NCBI RefSeq assembly: GCF_024055605.1
Contig: NZ_JAMXLX010000001.1
Location: 744,001 to 808,000 of the forward strand
Direction of reading: 5' to 3'
DNA length: 64,000 nt
Origin: Ciceribacter sichuanensis
Lineage (GTDB): Bacteria; Pseudomonadota; Alphaproteobacteria; Rhizobiales; Rhizobiaceae
The notes under the pieces are model-generated. The model saw only the letters and a list, made by a program, of their open reading frames with translations, searched no databases and had not been told where the DNA came from. Shown one piece after another: positions 51,363 to 60,916 of this stretch; position 1 is the stretch's first letter; each line of letters opens with the position of its first letter. Position numbers and translations under genes: made by a program.

Positions 51363-51998
51363 TTATTCGTCCACGATGTGCTTCACGCCGGCCTTGAAGT
51401 AGTCGTAGCCCGTGTACATGGTCAGCGCAGCTGCGACCCACAGCATGAAGATGCCGGCATATGTGACGATCGGCAGGACGGATTGGACATCGCCCGCCGC
51501 AGATACGCCATGGATGAGGCGGTCGACATAGGCATCGCCCGCCGAGCCGGCCAGCAGGAGAGCGATGGCGACCATCTGGATCGTCGTCTTCCACTTGGCG
51601 ATGCGGGTGACCGGGACCGAGACCGTGAGCGCGGCAAGATATTCGCGAAGGCCGGAAACGAGGATTTCGCGGCAAAGGATGATGATCGCCGCCCAGATCG
51701 TCCAGCCGGCGATTGTGCCATCAGCCGCCATCAGCAGCAGGACCGAGGCGACGAGCAGCTTGTCGGCGATCGGGTCGAGCATGCGGCCGATATTGGACGT
51801 CTGGTTCCAGATGCGGGCGAGATAACCATCGAAGAAGTCGGTGATCGAGGCGATCACGAAGAGCCAAAGCGCCGTCCAGCGGGCAAAATCGGAACTCTGC
51901 AGCTTGCCCTCGACAAAGAAGCAAAGAACGATGATCGGCACGGCGACAATGCGTGCATAGGTCAACATATTCGGAAGATTGTATGCGCGCGATGCCAT
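51363..51998 (-). CDS. pgsA: CDP-diacylglycerol-glycerol-3-phosphate 3-phosphatidyltransferase
   Basis: 211 residues, about five to six membrane helices. The CDP-alcohol phosphotransferase signature D-G-x2-A-R-x8-G-x3-D-x3-D is read in DFFDGYLARIWNQTSNIGRMLDPIADKLL. It makes phosphatidylglycerophosphate, precursor of phosphatidylglycerol and cardiolipin. It lies downstream of uvrC, which has a terminator at its end, and upstream of moaD (2 bp). Confidence 0.97.
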   Translation of the reverse strand: MASRAYNLPNMLTYARIVAVPIIVLCFFVEGKLQSSDFARWTALWLFVIASITDFFDGYLARIWNQTSNIGRMLDPIADKLLVASVLLLMAADGTIAGWTIWAAIIILCREILVSGLREYLAALTVSVPVTRIAKWKTTIQMVAIALLLAGSAGDAYVDRLIHGVSAAGDVQSVLPIVTYAGIFMLWVAAALTMYTGYDYFKAGVKHIVDE

Positions 51999-52082
51999 GA
52001 TGCCCTGCTGCCGGAGAATTTCGTTCGTAGATGACGGCTTTAAACCTGTAGCGTCAACCCAAGTTTTCTGAATCGTCTATAA

Positions 52083-52131
52083 GAAAACGCCGCCTGTCAC
52101 ATGCTTCGTGACGTCAGTCTGCGGCGTTTTC
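52083..52131 (-). terminator. Terminator overlapping the 3' end of uvrC
   Basis: GAAAACGCCGC / GCGGCGTTTTC, 11 perfect pairs, with an inner GTCAC / GTGAC stem. On the minus strand T4 closes the arm. Its 5' arm lies in the last five codons of uvrC (stop at 52114-52116). Confidence 0.85.
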
Positions 52132-54141
52132 ATGGAAGTGATTGTAGACCAGACGCGCCACGGCTTCTGAAATACCCTCGACCGCCAGAAGGTCGGACAT
52201 GGCGGCGCGCGAAACGGCCTTTGCTGTGCCGAAATGCTGTAGCAGGGCGCGCTTTCGCGTCGGCCCGATCCCCGAGATTTCATCGAGCGGGTTCTTCACC
52301 ATCTCCTTCTTGCGGCGAGCCCGGTGGGAACCGATTGCGAATCGGTGCGCTTCGTCGCGCAGGCGCTGGATGAAGTAGAGAACCGGGTCGCGTGGCGGCA
52401 GGGTAAAGTCGGGCTTGCCCTCCGCGAAAAAGCGTTCGCGGCCTGCGTCGCGGTCGACACCCTTGGCGACGCCGATGGCTGTCACGCAGTCACGGATACC
52501 GAGTTCGTCGAGGATGGCGCGCACCGCAGTCATCTGGCCCTGGCCGCCATCGATGAGGATCACGTCGGGCCATGCCGGGAAGGGGGCGTCCGCCGAATCG
52601 TCTACGGGAGCCGAACGGTCCGGCTTGCCTTCTTCCTTCAGCAGGCGTGAGAACCGCCGCGTCATCACCTCGCGCATCATGCCAAAGTCGTCGCCCGGTG
52701 TGATGTCGGTCGAGCGGATATTGAACTTGCGGTACTGCCCCTTGACGAAACCTTCCGGCCCCGCCACGACCATGCCGCCGACGGCATTGGTGCCCATGAT
52801 GTGGGAGTTGTCGTAGATCTCGATCCGGCGCGGCACATAGGCAAGGCCAAAGGTCTCCGCGAAACCTGCAAGCAGGCGCGACTGCGACGCTGTCTCGGCA
52901 AGCTTGCGTCCATGGGCCTCGCGCGCATTGGCGCTGACATGGTCCACCAGATCCTTCTTCTCGCCCCGCTGCGGCACGAGGATCGAGACCTTGTGTCCTG
53001 TCTTCTCCGTGAGCGCTGTAGCCAGCAGATCCTGCTCCTCGATGGCTTCGGAGAGGAGGATCTGCCGGGGACAGGGCTTGTCGTCGTAGAACTGTGCGAG
53101 GAAGGCGTTGAGCACCTCGGCGCCGGTAAGCTGTGGGTCTGCCTTCGGGAAATAGGCGCGGTTGCCCCAGTTCTGTCCGGTGCGGAAGAAGAAGACCTGA
53201 ATGCAGGAAAGCCCGCCCTCGTGATGGATGGCGAAGACATCGGCCTCTTCGACGCCGGCGGGGTTGATGCCCTGATGGCTCTGAACATGCGAGAGCCCGG
53301 CAAGGCGGTCGCGGAACACGGCGGCCCGTTCGAAGTCCAGCTCCTCGGCCGCCTCGTTCATGGACCGCGCCATGGCTTCCTTGACGTTCTGGCTCTTGCC
53401 GGAAAGGAAGTCCTTGGCCTCCTTGACGAGGCCGGCGTAGCCCTCATCGCTGATCTCGTGAGTGCACGGAGCGGAACAGCGCTTGATCTGATAGAGCAGG
53501 CACGGCCGCGTGCGCGTCTCGAATACGCTGTCGGTGCAGGTGCGCAGCAGAAACGCCCGCTGCAGCGAATTGATCGTTCGGCCAACCGCGCTGGCTGACG
53601 CGAAAGGGCCGAAATAGTCGCCCTTGCGTGCCCGCGCGCCGCGATGCTTGTAGATCGCCGGGGCGCGGCTGTCGCCGGTGATCAGAATGTAGGGAAAGCT
53701 CTTGTCGTCGCGAAGCAGCACGTTAAAGCGCGGCCGCAAGCGCTTGATGAGATTCGCTTCCAGGAGCAGCGCCTCGACCTCGGTCCGGGTCGTGACGAAC
53801 TCCATGTGGGTGGTCTCGCGCACCATGCGCGTCAGCCGGTTGGAATGGAGCCGTCCCTGCGCATAGTTGTTGACGCGCTTCTTCAGGCTGCGCGCCTTGC
53901 CCACATAGAGAACGTCGCCATCGGAATTCAGCATGCGGTAGACGCCGGGGCCGTTCGGCAACTGCTTGACGAATTCACCGATGAGCGCAGCACCTGTCAG
54001 CCCCTCATGGCTGGCTCCGCCTTCGTTCCAGTCGATGGCGGTCGCGGCTTGCGGAGCTTCCGGTTCGACGATGGCGTCATCGTCTTCTTCTTCCGTTTCA
54101 TCGTAGAGAATGCCGCCATCCGGCAGCTTTCCTCCGGTCAT
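52114..54141 (-). CDS. uvrC: Excinuclease ABC subunit C
   Basis: 675 residues. The protein makes the two incisions in nucleotide excision repair. GIY-YIG domain near 55-130 ([20 protein letters not shown]), Cys set of the [4Fe-4S] site ([29 protein letters not shown]) around 200-228, UVR motif near 250, the RNase-H-like endonuclease ([13 protein letters not shown]: [24 protein letters not shown]) and C-terminal HhH motifs ([15 protein letters not shown]). A basic/acidic N-terminal extension of about 35 residues is common in the order. Its ATG overlaps the SDR stop by 4 bp. Confidence 0.98.
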   Translation of the reverse strand: MTGGKLPDGGILYDETEEEDDDAIVEPEAPQAATAIDWNEGGASHEGLTGAALIGEFVKQLPNGPGVYRMLNSDGDVLYVGKARSLKKRVNNYAQGRLHSNRLTRMVRETTHMEFVTTRTEVEALLLEANLIKRLRPRFNVLLRDDKSFPYILITGDSRAPAIYKHRGARARKGDYFGPFASASAVGRTINSLQRAFLLRTCTDSVFETRTRPCLLYQIKRCSAPCTHEISDEGYAGLVKEAKDFLSGKSQNVKEAMARSMNEAAEELDFERAAVFRDRLAGLSHVQSHQGINPAGVEEADVFAIHHEGGLSCIQVFFFRTGQNWGNRAYFPKADPQLTGAEVLNAFLAQFYDDKPCPRQILLSEAIEEQDLLATALTEKTGHKVSILVPQRGEKKDLVDHVSANAREAHGRKLAETASQSRLLAGFAETFGLAYVPRRIEIYDNSHIMGTNAVGGMVVAGPEGFVKGQYRKFNIRSTDITPGDDFGMMREVMTRRFSRLLKEEGKPDRSAPVDDSADAPFPAWPDVILIDGGQGQMTAVRAILDELGIRDCVTAIGVAKGVDRDAGRERFFAEGKPDFTLPPRDPVLYFIQRLRDEAHRFAIGSHRARRKKEMVKNPLDEISGIGPTRKRALLQHFGTAKAVSRAAMSDLLAVEGISEAVARLVYNHFHENAAD

Positions 54142-54905
54142 TCATTGATCTCCGTGGCGCCCGGCACTCGCCAGGCGAGATGTTGTCCGCCGTCCAGCGC
54201 AATCATTTGGCCGGTGATCGACGGTGTGTCAAAAAGAAAGCGGATCGTCTGCCCGAATTCCTCCAGCCGCGGACCCTGTTCAAGCGGCAGTGCGTCGATC
54301 TGTGCCTGAAAATCGGCTTCCGCCTGGCGCACGCTCTTCAGCGTCGGTCCGGGACCGATCGCATTCACCCTGACACGCGGGGCAAAGGCCTGCGCCATGG
54401 TGTGAGTCGCCGTCATCAGCGCCGACTTCGACAGTGTATAGGAAAAAAATCTTGGCGTAAGCGCCAGAACCCGCTGGTCGATGATGTTGACGATCAGGCC
54501 ATGCGCATCAGGCGGCAATTGCTGGAGGAGGGCCGCTGAGAGGATCGCGGGCGCTCGCACATGCAGGTCGAAGTGTTGGGCGAAATGGTCGGCATTGAAG
54601 CTCTCGGCGCTGTCTTCGAGGAAAACCGAGGCATTGTTGACCAGAAGGCCGACCGCTCCGAGTTCCGCCGTCGCCATCCTCATCAGTTCGGCAGTTTCTT
54701 CGGCGTCGCACAAATCGGCTCTCAGGGCGATCGCCTTGCGTCCCTCGGCGCGCAATCGCGCGGCAAGCGCCTCGGCCTCGTCAAACGATCCGTTGCCATG
54801 GATTGCGATGGAAAAATCGTGGCGCGCCAAGTCTTCCGCGATAGCCGCGCCAAGTCTCTTTGCGGAACCGGTCACCAGAGCTGTCTTCGGTATGCTTGCT
54901 TTCAT
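54138..54905 (-). CDS. SDR family oxidoreductase (pteridine-reductase/FolM-like)
   Basis: 255 residues. NAD(P)-binding motif [12 protein letters not shown] near the N-terminus (GSxxRLG as in FolM/pteridine reductases rather than TGxxxGIG), NNAS, the Ser/Tyr/Lys region [10 protein letters not shown], and NAIGPGPTL. It may reduce dihydropteridines or related compounds. It precedes uvrC with a 4-bp overlap. Start at 54903-54905; the upstream 366 bp shared with the outer-membrane protein gene are rich in TTAA motifs. Confidence 0.9.
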   Translation of the reverse strand: MKASIPKTALVTGSAKRLGAAIAEDLARHDFSIAIHGNGSFDEAEALAARLRAEGRKAIALRADLCDAEETAELMRMATAELGAVGLLVNNASVFLEDSAESFNADHFAQHFDLHVRAPAILSAALLQQLPPDAHGLIVNIIDQRVLALTPRFFSYTLSKSALMTATHTMAQAFAPRVRVNAIGPGPTLKSVRQAEADFQAQIDALPLEQGPRLEEFGQTIRFLFDTPSITGQMIALDGGQHLAWRVPGATEINE

Positions 54906-55018
54906 TGCGATACGACCCCGATTACCTGTGCTGCTGCTGCGCATATATGTCGTGCAACAGCGTGTTGAACAGGGGTAGTCAAAATCTTTTCGCATCAGGC
55001 ACTTGGGAAATACTTCGA

Positions 55019-55044
55019 TTAACTTAAGTTTAATTCGGGATTAA
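55019..55044. promoter_or_regulatory. Tandem CtrA-consensus site TTAA-N7-TTAA-N7-TTAA
   Basis: TTAA at 55019, 55030 and 55041, each 11 bp apart, giving two overlapping matches to the CtrA site TTAA-N7-TTAA. It lies 114 bp from the SDR ATG and 228 bp from the outer-membrane protein ATG. Confidence 0.65.
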
Positions 55045-55064
55045 TTCAGTAAGGTTACGTTTAG

Positions 55065-55086
55065 AATTTGTTATGGTTAACAAATT
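55065..55086. promoter_or_regulatory. AATTTGTTA / TAACAAATT inverted repeat
   Basis: 9-bp perfect arms with a TGGT spacer, 186 bp before the outer-membrane protein ATG; candidate regulator site. Confidence 0.5.
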
Positions 55087-55271
55087 TTGTGTTGTCACAA
55101 AGCAACATCCCATTTTGGTCACCGGTGCGCCACAATCATTTCATATTTTGGCTCTTTCAATTCCTCATTTCACCGCCATTTATTCCTTCGGAACGGGCAG
55201 GGATTTCTAACTATCGTTCTCGCCGCTGTTTGTAAGGATTAAGCGCGGCAGTGAACTGAAAGGAGACTAGT

Positions 55272-55916
55272 ATGCGTACCCTCACTATGATTCTTCTGGC
55301 TACCGCCACGAGCTTTGCTGCTATCCAGGCTGCAAGTGCCGCCGACGCCGTCGACCAGATTCCGGAGGCTCCGGCTGTCACGGACAATTATGCGGCTCCG
55401 GCTGGCAATTGGTCCGGCGCCTATGTGGGCGGTATGGCCACCTACGACTTCGGTCGCTTCGACGGTGCAAAGAACCGCGACGCCAAGGCTCTCGGCGGTT
55501 CCGTCTACGGTGGCTACAACATGCAGAACGGCCAGATCGTTTACGGCGCTGAAGCCGATATCGGTTACAACGGCGAAGACGGCAATGCCGGCGCTGGCTA
55601 CAAGGGCACCCAGGGTGTCAACGGCTCGCTCCGCGGTCGCGTCGGTTACGACATGAATCCGTTCCTGATCTACGGTACGGCCGGTCTTGCTGTTGCCAAC
55701 CATGAGCTGAAGAGCGCCACCGACTCCGACGAGCGCATTGCTGCGGGTTACACCGTCGGTGCCGGCGTTGAAGCCATGGTCACCGATAACGTCACGGCTC
55801 GCGTAGAGTATCGCTACAGCGACTACCAGAAGCGCGACTTTGACATCGACGGCGCGAACGTTTCCAAGGGCTTCGACGACCACAGCGTCAAGGTCGGCAT
55901 GGGCGTCAAGTTCTGA
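55272..55916 (+). CDS. Outer-membrane beta-barrel protein (Omp25/Omp31/RopB-like)
   Basis: 214 residues. A signal peptide (about 1-23, ...ATSFAAIQAASA-AD) precedes an eight-strand barrel of the Omp25/RopB type: NWSGAYVGGMATYDFG, GGSVYGGYNMQNGQIVYGAEADIGYNG, GSLRGRVGYDMNPFLIYGTAGLAVAN, ARVEYRYSDYQKRDF, and the terminal VGMGVKF with C-terminal Phe. Such proteins dominate rhizobial and Brucella outer membranes. A strong ribosome site AAAGGAG and a long, AT-rich, dyad-rich upstream region suggest regulated high expression. Confidence 0.95.
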   Translation: MRTLTMILLATATSFAAIQAASAADAVDQIPEAPAVTDNYAAPAGNWSGAYVGGMATYDFGRFDGAKNRDAKALGGSVYGGYNMQNGQIVYGAEADIGYNGEDGNAGAGYKGTQGVNGSLRGRVGYDMNPFLIYGTAGLAVANHELKSATDSDERIAAGYTVGAGVEAMVTDNVTARVEYRYSDYQKRDFDIDGANVSKGFDDHSVKVGMGVKF

Positions 55917-55941
55917 TCCTTGTCAGGATCGAACTCAAGAA

Positions 55942-55968
55942 AAAGCCGGGCGCGAGCCCGGCTTTTTT
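55942..55968 (+). terminator. Rho-independent terminator of the outer-membrane protein gene
   Basis: AGCCGGGC / GCCCGGCT with a GCGA tetraloop followed by six T residues. Confidence 0.93.
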
Positions 55969-55990
55969 GTTGTCTGGAGTTCGTCAGGCC

Positions 55991-56587
55991 TCAGGTCTGT
56001 GGCCGTAGCGCGCCATAATTCTCGAAGCGCTTGGTGAACTTGGCCGGCCATGCGGTCAGTTCCGTGTGACCATTTTCCCATTGTCCGGGAAAGCGCAGCA
56101 TCAGGTAGCCGAGCAGGCTCGCCATGGCGAAATGACCGCCATGCAGCTTCTTACCGGTTTTCGGCATGTTGGCTTCGAGATGATCGAGGCTCCGCACGAC
56201 TTTAGACCACTGCCGGTCGATCACCGTCTGGCTGACCAGTTCCGGCGGACGCAGACGCTTCTCGTAGACGATGGCCAGCAGGCAGTCGGTGATCCCGTCG
56301 CAGAGCGCTTCCAGCACTTCCGCTTCCGTCCGCTTCTCGTCCTTCTTGGGGTAGAGGCCCTTGCCGGAAATGCGGTGCAGGTAATGCATGATGGCACGGC
56401 TGTCGAAGATGGCGTCGCCGTCGTTGGTAACGAGCGCCGGGATCTTGCCGAGGGGATTGGCGTTGATCAGCACCGGCGGATCGTCATTGGTGTTGACGGT
56501 GATCTCTTCGAGACCGATCCCGAGATAGCGGGCCGCCATGCGGACCTTCGAGGAGTAGGGCGAAGTGGAAGAAAAAAGCAGCTTCAT
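55991..56587 (-). CDS. Glutathione S-transferase
   Basis: 198 residues. Thioredoxin-like half: MKLLFSSTSPYSSKVRMAARYLGI, cis-Pro in GKIPALV, and DSRAIMHYLHRI as the acidic Glu/Asp-Ser turn. C-terminal helical domain follows. The SPYSSKVR motif suggests a Ser-type or beta-like GST; the substrate cannot be read. Start at 56585-56587. It shares a strand and short gap with RNase T2 (26 bp). Confidence 0.93.
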   Translation of the reverse strand: MKLLFSSTSPYSSKVRMAARYLGIGLEEITVNTNDDPPVLINANPLGKIPALVTNDGDAIFDSRAIMHYLHRISGKGLYPKKDEKRTEAEVLEALCDGITDCLLAIVYEKRLRPPELVSQTVIDRQWSKVVRSLDHLEANMPKTGKKLHGGHFAMASLLGYLMLRFPGQWENGHTELTAWPAKFTKRFENYGALRPQT

Positions 56588-56613
56588 GGGTGATCCATTC
56601 TCTGGTGCGGTCT

Positions 56614-57345
56614 TTACCGCCTGGGCGGGATTGTGATGCTCTGTTGTCGGCAACTGTTGCGGTCCACGTCCTGGCAGGTGCGGAATTCGAGGTCTTTCGT
56701 CAGGCAGATCTGGATTTCATCGAGCTTGCCGTCTTCGCAGGTGACGGCGATACCGCGAGCATCAAGGCTGCGGTTGGCATCGAGGAACTGGCTCTCCAGA
56801 ACCGCGGGCGAAATCCTCGTTTCTTTTCGAACTGTTGCAAGGGCGGCAGGTGCCGTCACCTTTTCGTAGGCGGCACGGGTGACGGCGAAATAGTCGGCCT
56901 GGGAGAGCCCGGAGCAGGTTCCGTGCTTGCGCCATTCATGCCCGATCAGCCCCATGCCGGGCATGATGTCGAGCATGGAACGGCCAACACTTTCTGGAAC
57001 TCTCTGTGCAGCGTCGGTCGGGCATGATTCCGGGTAGCCGCGTTCGAACTGGGGCCACAGGCCGTGTACCACAAGACCATAATTCTTCGATGGCCCGCAT
57101 TGGTCACGATTGCCGCCGCCCGGATTGAGCGAACAGAAGGTCGGCGACCAGGAAAGCGCCAACAAGTAGTAATCGAAACCGGTCCCCAGCGGCAGTTTCA
57201 CCGGCGATGTCGTTGCCGGAGGTGCCGCTACACTTTCCTGCTGCGCCGGAGAAGGAGGCGGTGCCTCCTCGGGTTTCAGGAGGGTGTAGGCGAGAGCGGC
57301 CAGTGCCAGAAAGGCGAGGGCGATGAAACCTGCATATCGGGACAT
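56614..57345 (-). CDS. Ribonuclease T2 family protein
   Basis: 243 residues. An N-terminal hydrophobic segment (5-22) acts as signal or anchor, with a Pro-rich linker. CAS1 is GLVVHGLWPQ (His94) and CAS2 is GHEWRKHGTC (His136, Glu137, His141), so the catalytic set is intact. Several Cys give the usual disulfides. It degrades RNA in the periplasm or outside. It ends a short run with the small secreted protein upstream (57368-57790). Confidence 0.96.
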   Translation of the reverse strand: MSRYAGFIALAFLALAALAYTLLKPEEAPPPSPAQQESVAAPPATTSPVKLPLGTGFDYYLLALSWSPTFCSLNPGGGNRDQCGPSKNYGLVVHGLWPQFERGYPESCPTDAAQRVPESVGRSMLDIMPGMGLIGHEWRKHGTCSGLSQADYFAVTRAAYEKVTAPAALATVRKETRISPAVLESQFLDANRSLDARGIAVTCEDGKLDEIQICLTKDLEFRTCQDVDRNSCRQQSITIPPRR

Positions 57346-57367
57346 GGTGTTCGTCGATCAATCCCGC

Positions 57368-57790
57368 TCAACGCAGCGATGCGCAGTCGGCACCGTAGAC
57401 ATGCCATGGGTCGAGCCCGCTCGCGCAGAATTCGACGGAGTGGCCGACACCGGCAAGTCCCCATGTGTTTTCGATCACGTACCAGAGCGTACGGCGGTGG
57501 CCATCGGTTCCGGTGATCGTCGTATTGCAATAGCGGCGCTCGACGCGATGGGTCTCGTCGGCAGGCTGGAAACGGCTTTCACGAATGCTGCCGAAGTCCT
57601 GTACGGCAAGATCGACCTTGAGGAATTCGCGATTGTTCACCGCGAAGCGGGAACTGACATTGCCGGCGACCTGCTCGCAGGATGGCATTGCCGCAAGGCT
57701 TTCGGTGGCGATGGCAACGGACATCAGAAGGGCAAGGGGCATGAGACTGGCAAGCGACAGCGCGGCGCGGATCAGCAGACGGTTCGTCAT
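57368..57790 (-). CDS. Small secreted hypothetical protein
   Basis: 140 residues with a signal peptide (MTNRLLIRAALSLASLMPLALLMSVAIATESLAAM-), mature from about 38. Three to four Cys (PSCEQVAGNVSSRF, ERRYCNTTITG, EFCASGLDP, GADCASLR) could make two disulfides. WYVIENTWGLAGVG is striking but I know no family for it. It lies 22 bp upstream of RNase T2 on the same strand, so the two may be co-expressed. Confidence 0.75.
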   Translation of the reverse strand: MTNRLLIRAALSLASLMPLALLMSVAIATESLAAMPSCEQVAGNVSSRFAVNNREFLKVDLAVQDFGSIRESRFQPADETHRVERRYCNTTITGTDGHRRTLWYVIENTWGLAGVGHSVEFCASGLDPWHVYGADCASLR

Positions 57791-57874
57791 GATGAATCTC
57801 CCCAATGAGCCGCCACAATGTTGAGAAACACCGGCAACGTCAAGGGATCTGGCAGATCCACCGTGCCTCCGCGC

Positions 57875-58726
57875 CTATTCCTCACCCCTCAGCCAGAAGC
57901 AGCGTTGCGAGGCGAAGCGGTCCTGGGCCAGCAGGCGCTTCAGTTCCGGCAGCGCCGCATGCAACTCGTCCTTCAGTGTATAGGGCGGGTTGACGATGAT
58001 GAGGCCGGAGCCGGAAAGACCGGTCGTTTCGCGGTCGCTGCGAACCGAAAGCTCGGCGCACAGCATCTTCGGGATCTCAAGTTCCTTGAGCGCCTGATGG
58101 AAGGCCGCGATCGGCGCGCCCTTCTTGATCGGGTACCACAGGCAATAGACGCCGGTCGAAAAACGCCGCCATGCGCGGGAAAGACCATCGACCAGCCGGT
58201 CGTATTCTCCATCGATTTCGAACGGTGGATCGACCAGGACAATGCCGCGCTTTTCCTTCGGTGGCAGGTGCGCGCCGAGCGCCAGCCATCCATCGAGTTC
58301 GGTCACGCGCGCCTGATAATCGCCCTCGAAAAGACGAGACAGCGCACGGGTGTCATCCGGGTGAAGTTCCATCGCGGACAGACGGTCCTGCGGGCGAAAA
58401 AGCATACGCGAAAGCTTCGGCGAACCGGGGTAAAGCCGGATGGAACCGTCGGGATTGAGCGTGCGCACGGCTTCCAGATAAGGTGCAAGAAAGGCTGCGA
58501 CCGGTGCAGGCAGCTCCGCCTCCAGCAGTCTTCCGATGCCGTCCTTCCATTCGCCTGTCTTCTGAGCCTCTTCCGACGAAAGATCATAGAGCCCGATGCC
58601 GGCATGGGTGTCGAGCAGGCGGAAGGCCTTGTCCTTCTGCTGCAGATAGACGATCAGGCGCGCCAAGACCGCGTGCTTCAGCACGTCGGCAAAATTGCCC
58701 GCATGGTAGATGTGGCGATAGTTCAT
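57875..58726 (-). CDS. rlmJ: 23S rRNA (adenine(2030)-N6)-methyltransferase RlmJ
   Basis: 283 residues, the RlmJ length. It methylates A2030 in 23S rRNA. Start MNYRHIYHAGNFADVLKHAVL is the signature N-terminus, with the SAM/catalytic block VLVDPPFEIDGEYDR (DPPF) near 165. LSGSGLIIVNPPYTL closes the fold. AGGA precedes the ATG. Divergent from the molybdopterin oxidoreductase. Confidence 0.96.
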   Translation of the reverse strand: MNYRHIYHAGNFADVLKHAVLARLIVYLQQKDKAFRLLDTHAGIGLYDLSSEEAQKTGEWKDGIGRLLEAELPAPVAAFLAPYLEAVRTLNPDGSIRLYPGSPKLSRMLFRPQDRLSAMELHPDDTRALSRLFEGDYQARVTELDGWLALGAHLPPKEKRGIVLVDPPFEIDGEYDRLVDGLSRAWRRFSTGVYCLWYPIKKGAPIAAFHQALKELEIPKMLCAELSVRSDRETTGLSGSGLIIVNPPYTLKDELHAALPELKRLLAQDRFASQRCFWLRGEE

Positions 58727-58801
58727 CTGTCGTCCTGATGGTTTCGATGATTTATCTGAATAGGCCTTTTGGCGTTCTCGGGCTTGGAATATACAAAAGA
58801 C

Positions 58802-60916
58802 ATGAACATCGCGAGCCCTATTCGTAAGACCGGTCACACGGTCTGTCCGCACGACTGTCCCTCCGCCTGCGCGCTCAACGTCGACGTCGAGCCGGATGGC
58901 CGCATCGGGCGTGTGCGCGGCGCACCCGACAACACCTATACGGCCGGCGTCATCTGCGCCAAGGTCGCCCGTTACGCCGAGCGCCTCTATCATCCTGACA
59001 GGCTTATGACGCCGAAGCGGCGCAAGGGAGCAAAGGGCGTTGGCGACTGGCAGGAAGTTTCCTGGGAGGCTGCCCTCGACGAGATTGCCGATGCTTTCGT
59101 CAAGGCGGAAGCGGCGCACGGCTCAGAAGCAATCTGGCCGTATTTCTACGCTGGCACCATGGGCCAGGTCCAGCGCGACTCGATCGAGCGGCTGCGTCAC
59201 GCCAAGCGCTATTCCGGCTTCATGGGCACGATCTGCACCAATATGGCCTGGACCGGTTATGTCATGGGAACCGGTGCGCTGCGCGGACCCGATCCGCGCG
59301 AGATGGCGAAATCAGATTGCATCGTCATCTGGGGCACGAATGCGGTGGCCACGCAGGTCAACGTCATGACCCACGCGACCCGCGCCCGCAAGGAACGCGG
59401 CGCGAAGATCGTCGTGATCGACATCTACGACAACCCGACGATGAAGCAGGCCGATCTCGGTCTGATCGTCCGTCCGGGCACGGATGCGGCGCTTGCCTGC
59501 GCACTGATGCATGTCGCATTCCGGGATGGTTATGCCGACCGCGAATACATGGCGAAATATGCCGATGACCCGGCCGGTCTCGAAGCGCATCTCGCGAGCC
59601 GTACGCCGGAATGGGCGGCAACCATCACCGGTCTTACTGTTGATGAGATCGAAACGCTGGCGAAGCTGGTCGGCACGACGAAGAAGACCTTCTTCCGCCT
59701 CGGTTACGGTTTCGCCCGCCAGCGCAACGGTTCTGCCGCCATGCATGCGGCCCTGTCGGTCGCGACCGTCCTCGGCCTCTGGCAATACGAAGGCGCCGGC
59801 GCCTTCCACAACAACGGTGACATCTTCCGGCTGAACAAATCGGAACTGATGGGCACCGGTTACATGGACCCGTCGATCCGCATGCTCGACCAGTCGCAGA
59901 TCGGCCGCGTGCTGACCGGTGACGCCGGGGCCTTGCGCCATGGCGGACCGGTGACGGCGCTGCTGATCCAGAACACCAATCCGATGAATGTTGCGCCCGA
60001 ACAGCGGCTGGTGAAGCAGGGCTTTCTGCGTGACGACCTCTTTGTCGCCGTCCATGAGCAGTTCATGACGGAAACCGCCGAAGTGGCCGATATCGTCCTG
60101 CCGGCCACCATGTTCGTGGAGCATGACGACATCTATCGTGCCGGTGGCCAGAGCCATATCCTGCTCGGGCCGAAGCTTGTGGAGCCGCCGGAAACGGTGC
60201 GCACCAACCTCTTCGTGATCGAGGAACTGGCGAAGCGTCTCGGTGTGTCGAACTATCCGGGCTTCTGTCTCTCGGAAGAAGAGCACATCGACCGGCTTCT
60301 GAAGGCAAGCGGTCAACTGGGCTATGAAGAACTCAAGGCCGGACGTTGGATCGACTGTCAGCCGGACTTCCGTTCTGCCCATTTTCTCGATGGCTTCGGC
60401 CATCCCGATGGCAAGTTCCGTTTCCGTCCGGATTGGGTGTCGGGCAAGTCTCCCAACAAGCCGCCGGCAAACGTCGGTAATCTCGGCCCCGTTACAGCCT
60501 TGCCGGCGCTTCCTGATCATGTCGACCTGATCGAGGTCGCCGACGCTGAACATCCCTTCCGTCTCGCGACGTCGCCCGCCCGCAACTTTCTGAATTCGAC
60601 CTTTGCCGAAACAAAGACTTCGGTCGAGAAAGAGGGCAGACCGGAAGTCATGGTCAACACCGGGGATGCCGAGCGACTTTCCATCGCCGCCGGTGACGTC
60701 GTGCGCATCGGTAACGGTCGCGGCGAGATCAGGATCCATGCGCGGGTCACCGATGCGGTGAAACCGGGCGTTCTCGTGGCTGAGGGGCTGTGGCCCAACA
60801 AGGCCCATATCGACGGGGAGGGCATCAACGTGCTGACCGGCGCCGATTGCGTGGCTCCCCATGGCGGCGCCGCCTTCCACGACAACAAGGTCTGGCTCGT
60901 GAAGGACGGCGAATGA
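58802..60916 (+). CDS. Molybdopterin oxidoreductase (DMSO reductase superfamily)
   Basis: 704 residues. The N-terminal [4Fe-4S] Cys are C15, C19, C23 and C52 (CPHDCPSAC, ICAKVARYAERL). Molybdopterin-binding blocks follow (GTICTNMAWTGYVMG, IVIWGTNAVATQVN, DIYDNPTMKQADLGL, GGPVTALLIQNTNPMNVAPEQ). The C-terminal domain has PLRLATSP-like HPFRLATSPARNFLNSTF and GDVVRIGNGRGEI. No export signal is seen, so it is cytosolic. Its substrate cannot be assigned. The stop overlaps the Nudix start (ATGA). moaD/moaE lie 7 kb away. Confidence 0.92.
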   Translation: MNIASPIRKTGHTVCPHDCPSACALNVDVEPDGRIGRVRGAPDNTYTAGVICAKVARYAERLYHPDRLMTPKRRKGAKGVGDWQEVSWEAALDEIADAFVKAEAAHGSEAIWPYFYAGTMGQVQRDSIERLRHAKRYSGFMGTICTNMAWTGYVMGTGALRGPDPREMAKSDCIVIWGTNAVATQVNVMTHATRARKERGAKIVVIDIYDNPTMKQADLGLIVRPGTDAALACALMHVAFRDGYADREYMAKYADDPAGLEAHLASRTPEWAATITGLTVDEIETLAKLVGTTKKTFFRLGYGFARQRNGSAAMHAALSVATVLGLWQYEGAGAFHNNGDIFRLNKSELMGTGYMDPSIRMLDQSQIGRVLTGDAGALRHGGPVTALLIQNTNPMNVAPEQRLVKQGFLRDDLFVAVHEQFMTETAEVADIVLPATMFVEHDDIYRAGGQSHILLGPKLVEPPETVRTNLFVIEELAKRLGVSNYPGFCLSEEEHIDRLLKASGQLGYEELKAGRWIDCQPDFRSAHFLDGFGHPDGKFRFRPDWVSGKSPNKPPANVGNLGPVTALPALPDHVDLIEVADAEHPFRLATSPARNFLNSTFAETKTSVEKEGRPEVMVNTGDAERLSIAAGDVVRIGNGRGEIRIHARVTDAVKPGVLVAEGLWPNKAHIDGEGINVLTGADCVAPHGGAAFHDNKVWLVKDGE

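Larger units (their letters stand above)
54906..55271. other. AT-rich divergent regulatory region
   Basis: 366 bp between the SDR gene and the outer-membrane protein. It carries the TTAA array (55019-55044), an AATTTGTTA / TAACAAATT dyad (55065-55086) and a long plus-strand leader. It is clearly more AT-rich than its neighbours. No gene is seen. Confidence 0.6.

Noticed and set aside
59312..60880. A 522-codon frame opposite the molybdopterin oxidoreductase
   Set aside because: Antisense shadow of a gene with a clear Fe-S and molybdopterin domain; no start signal of note.
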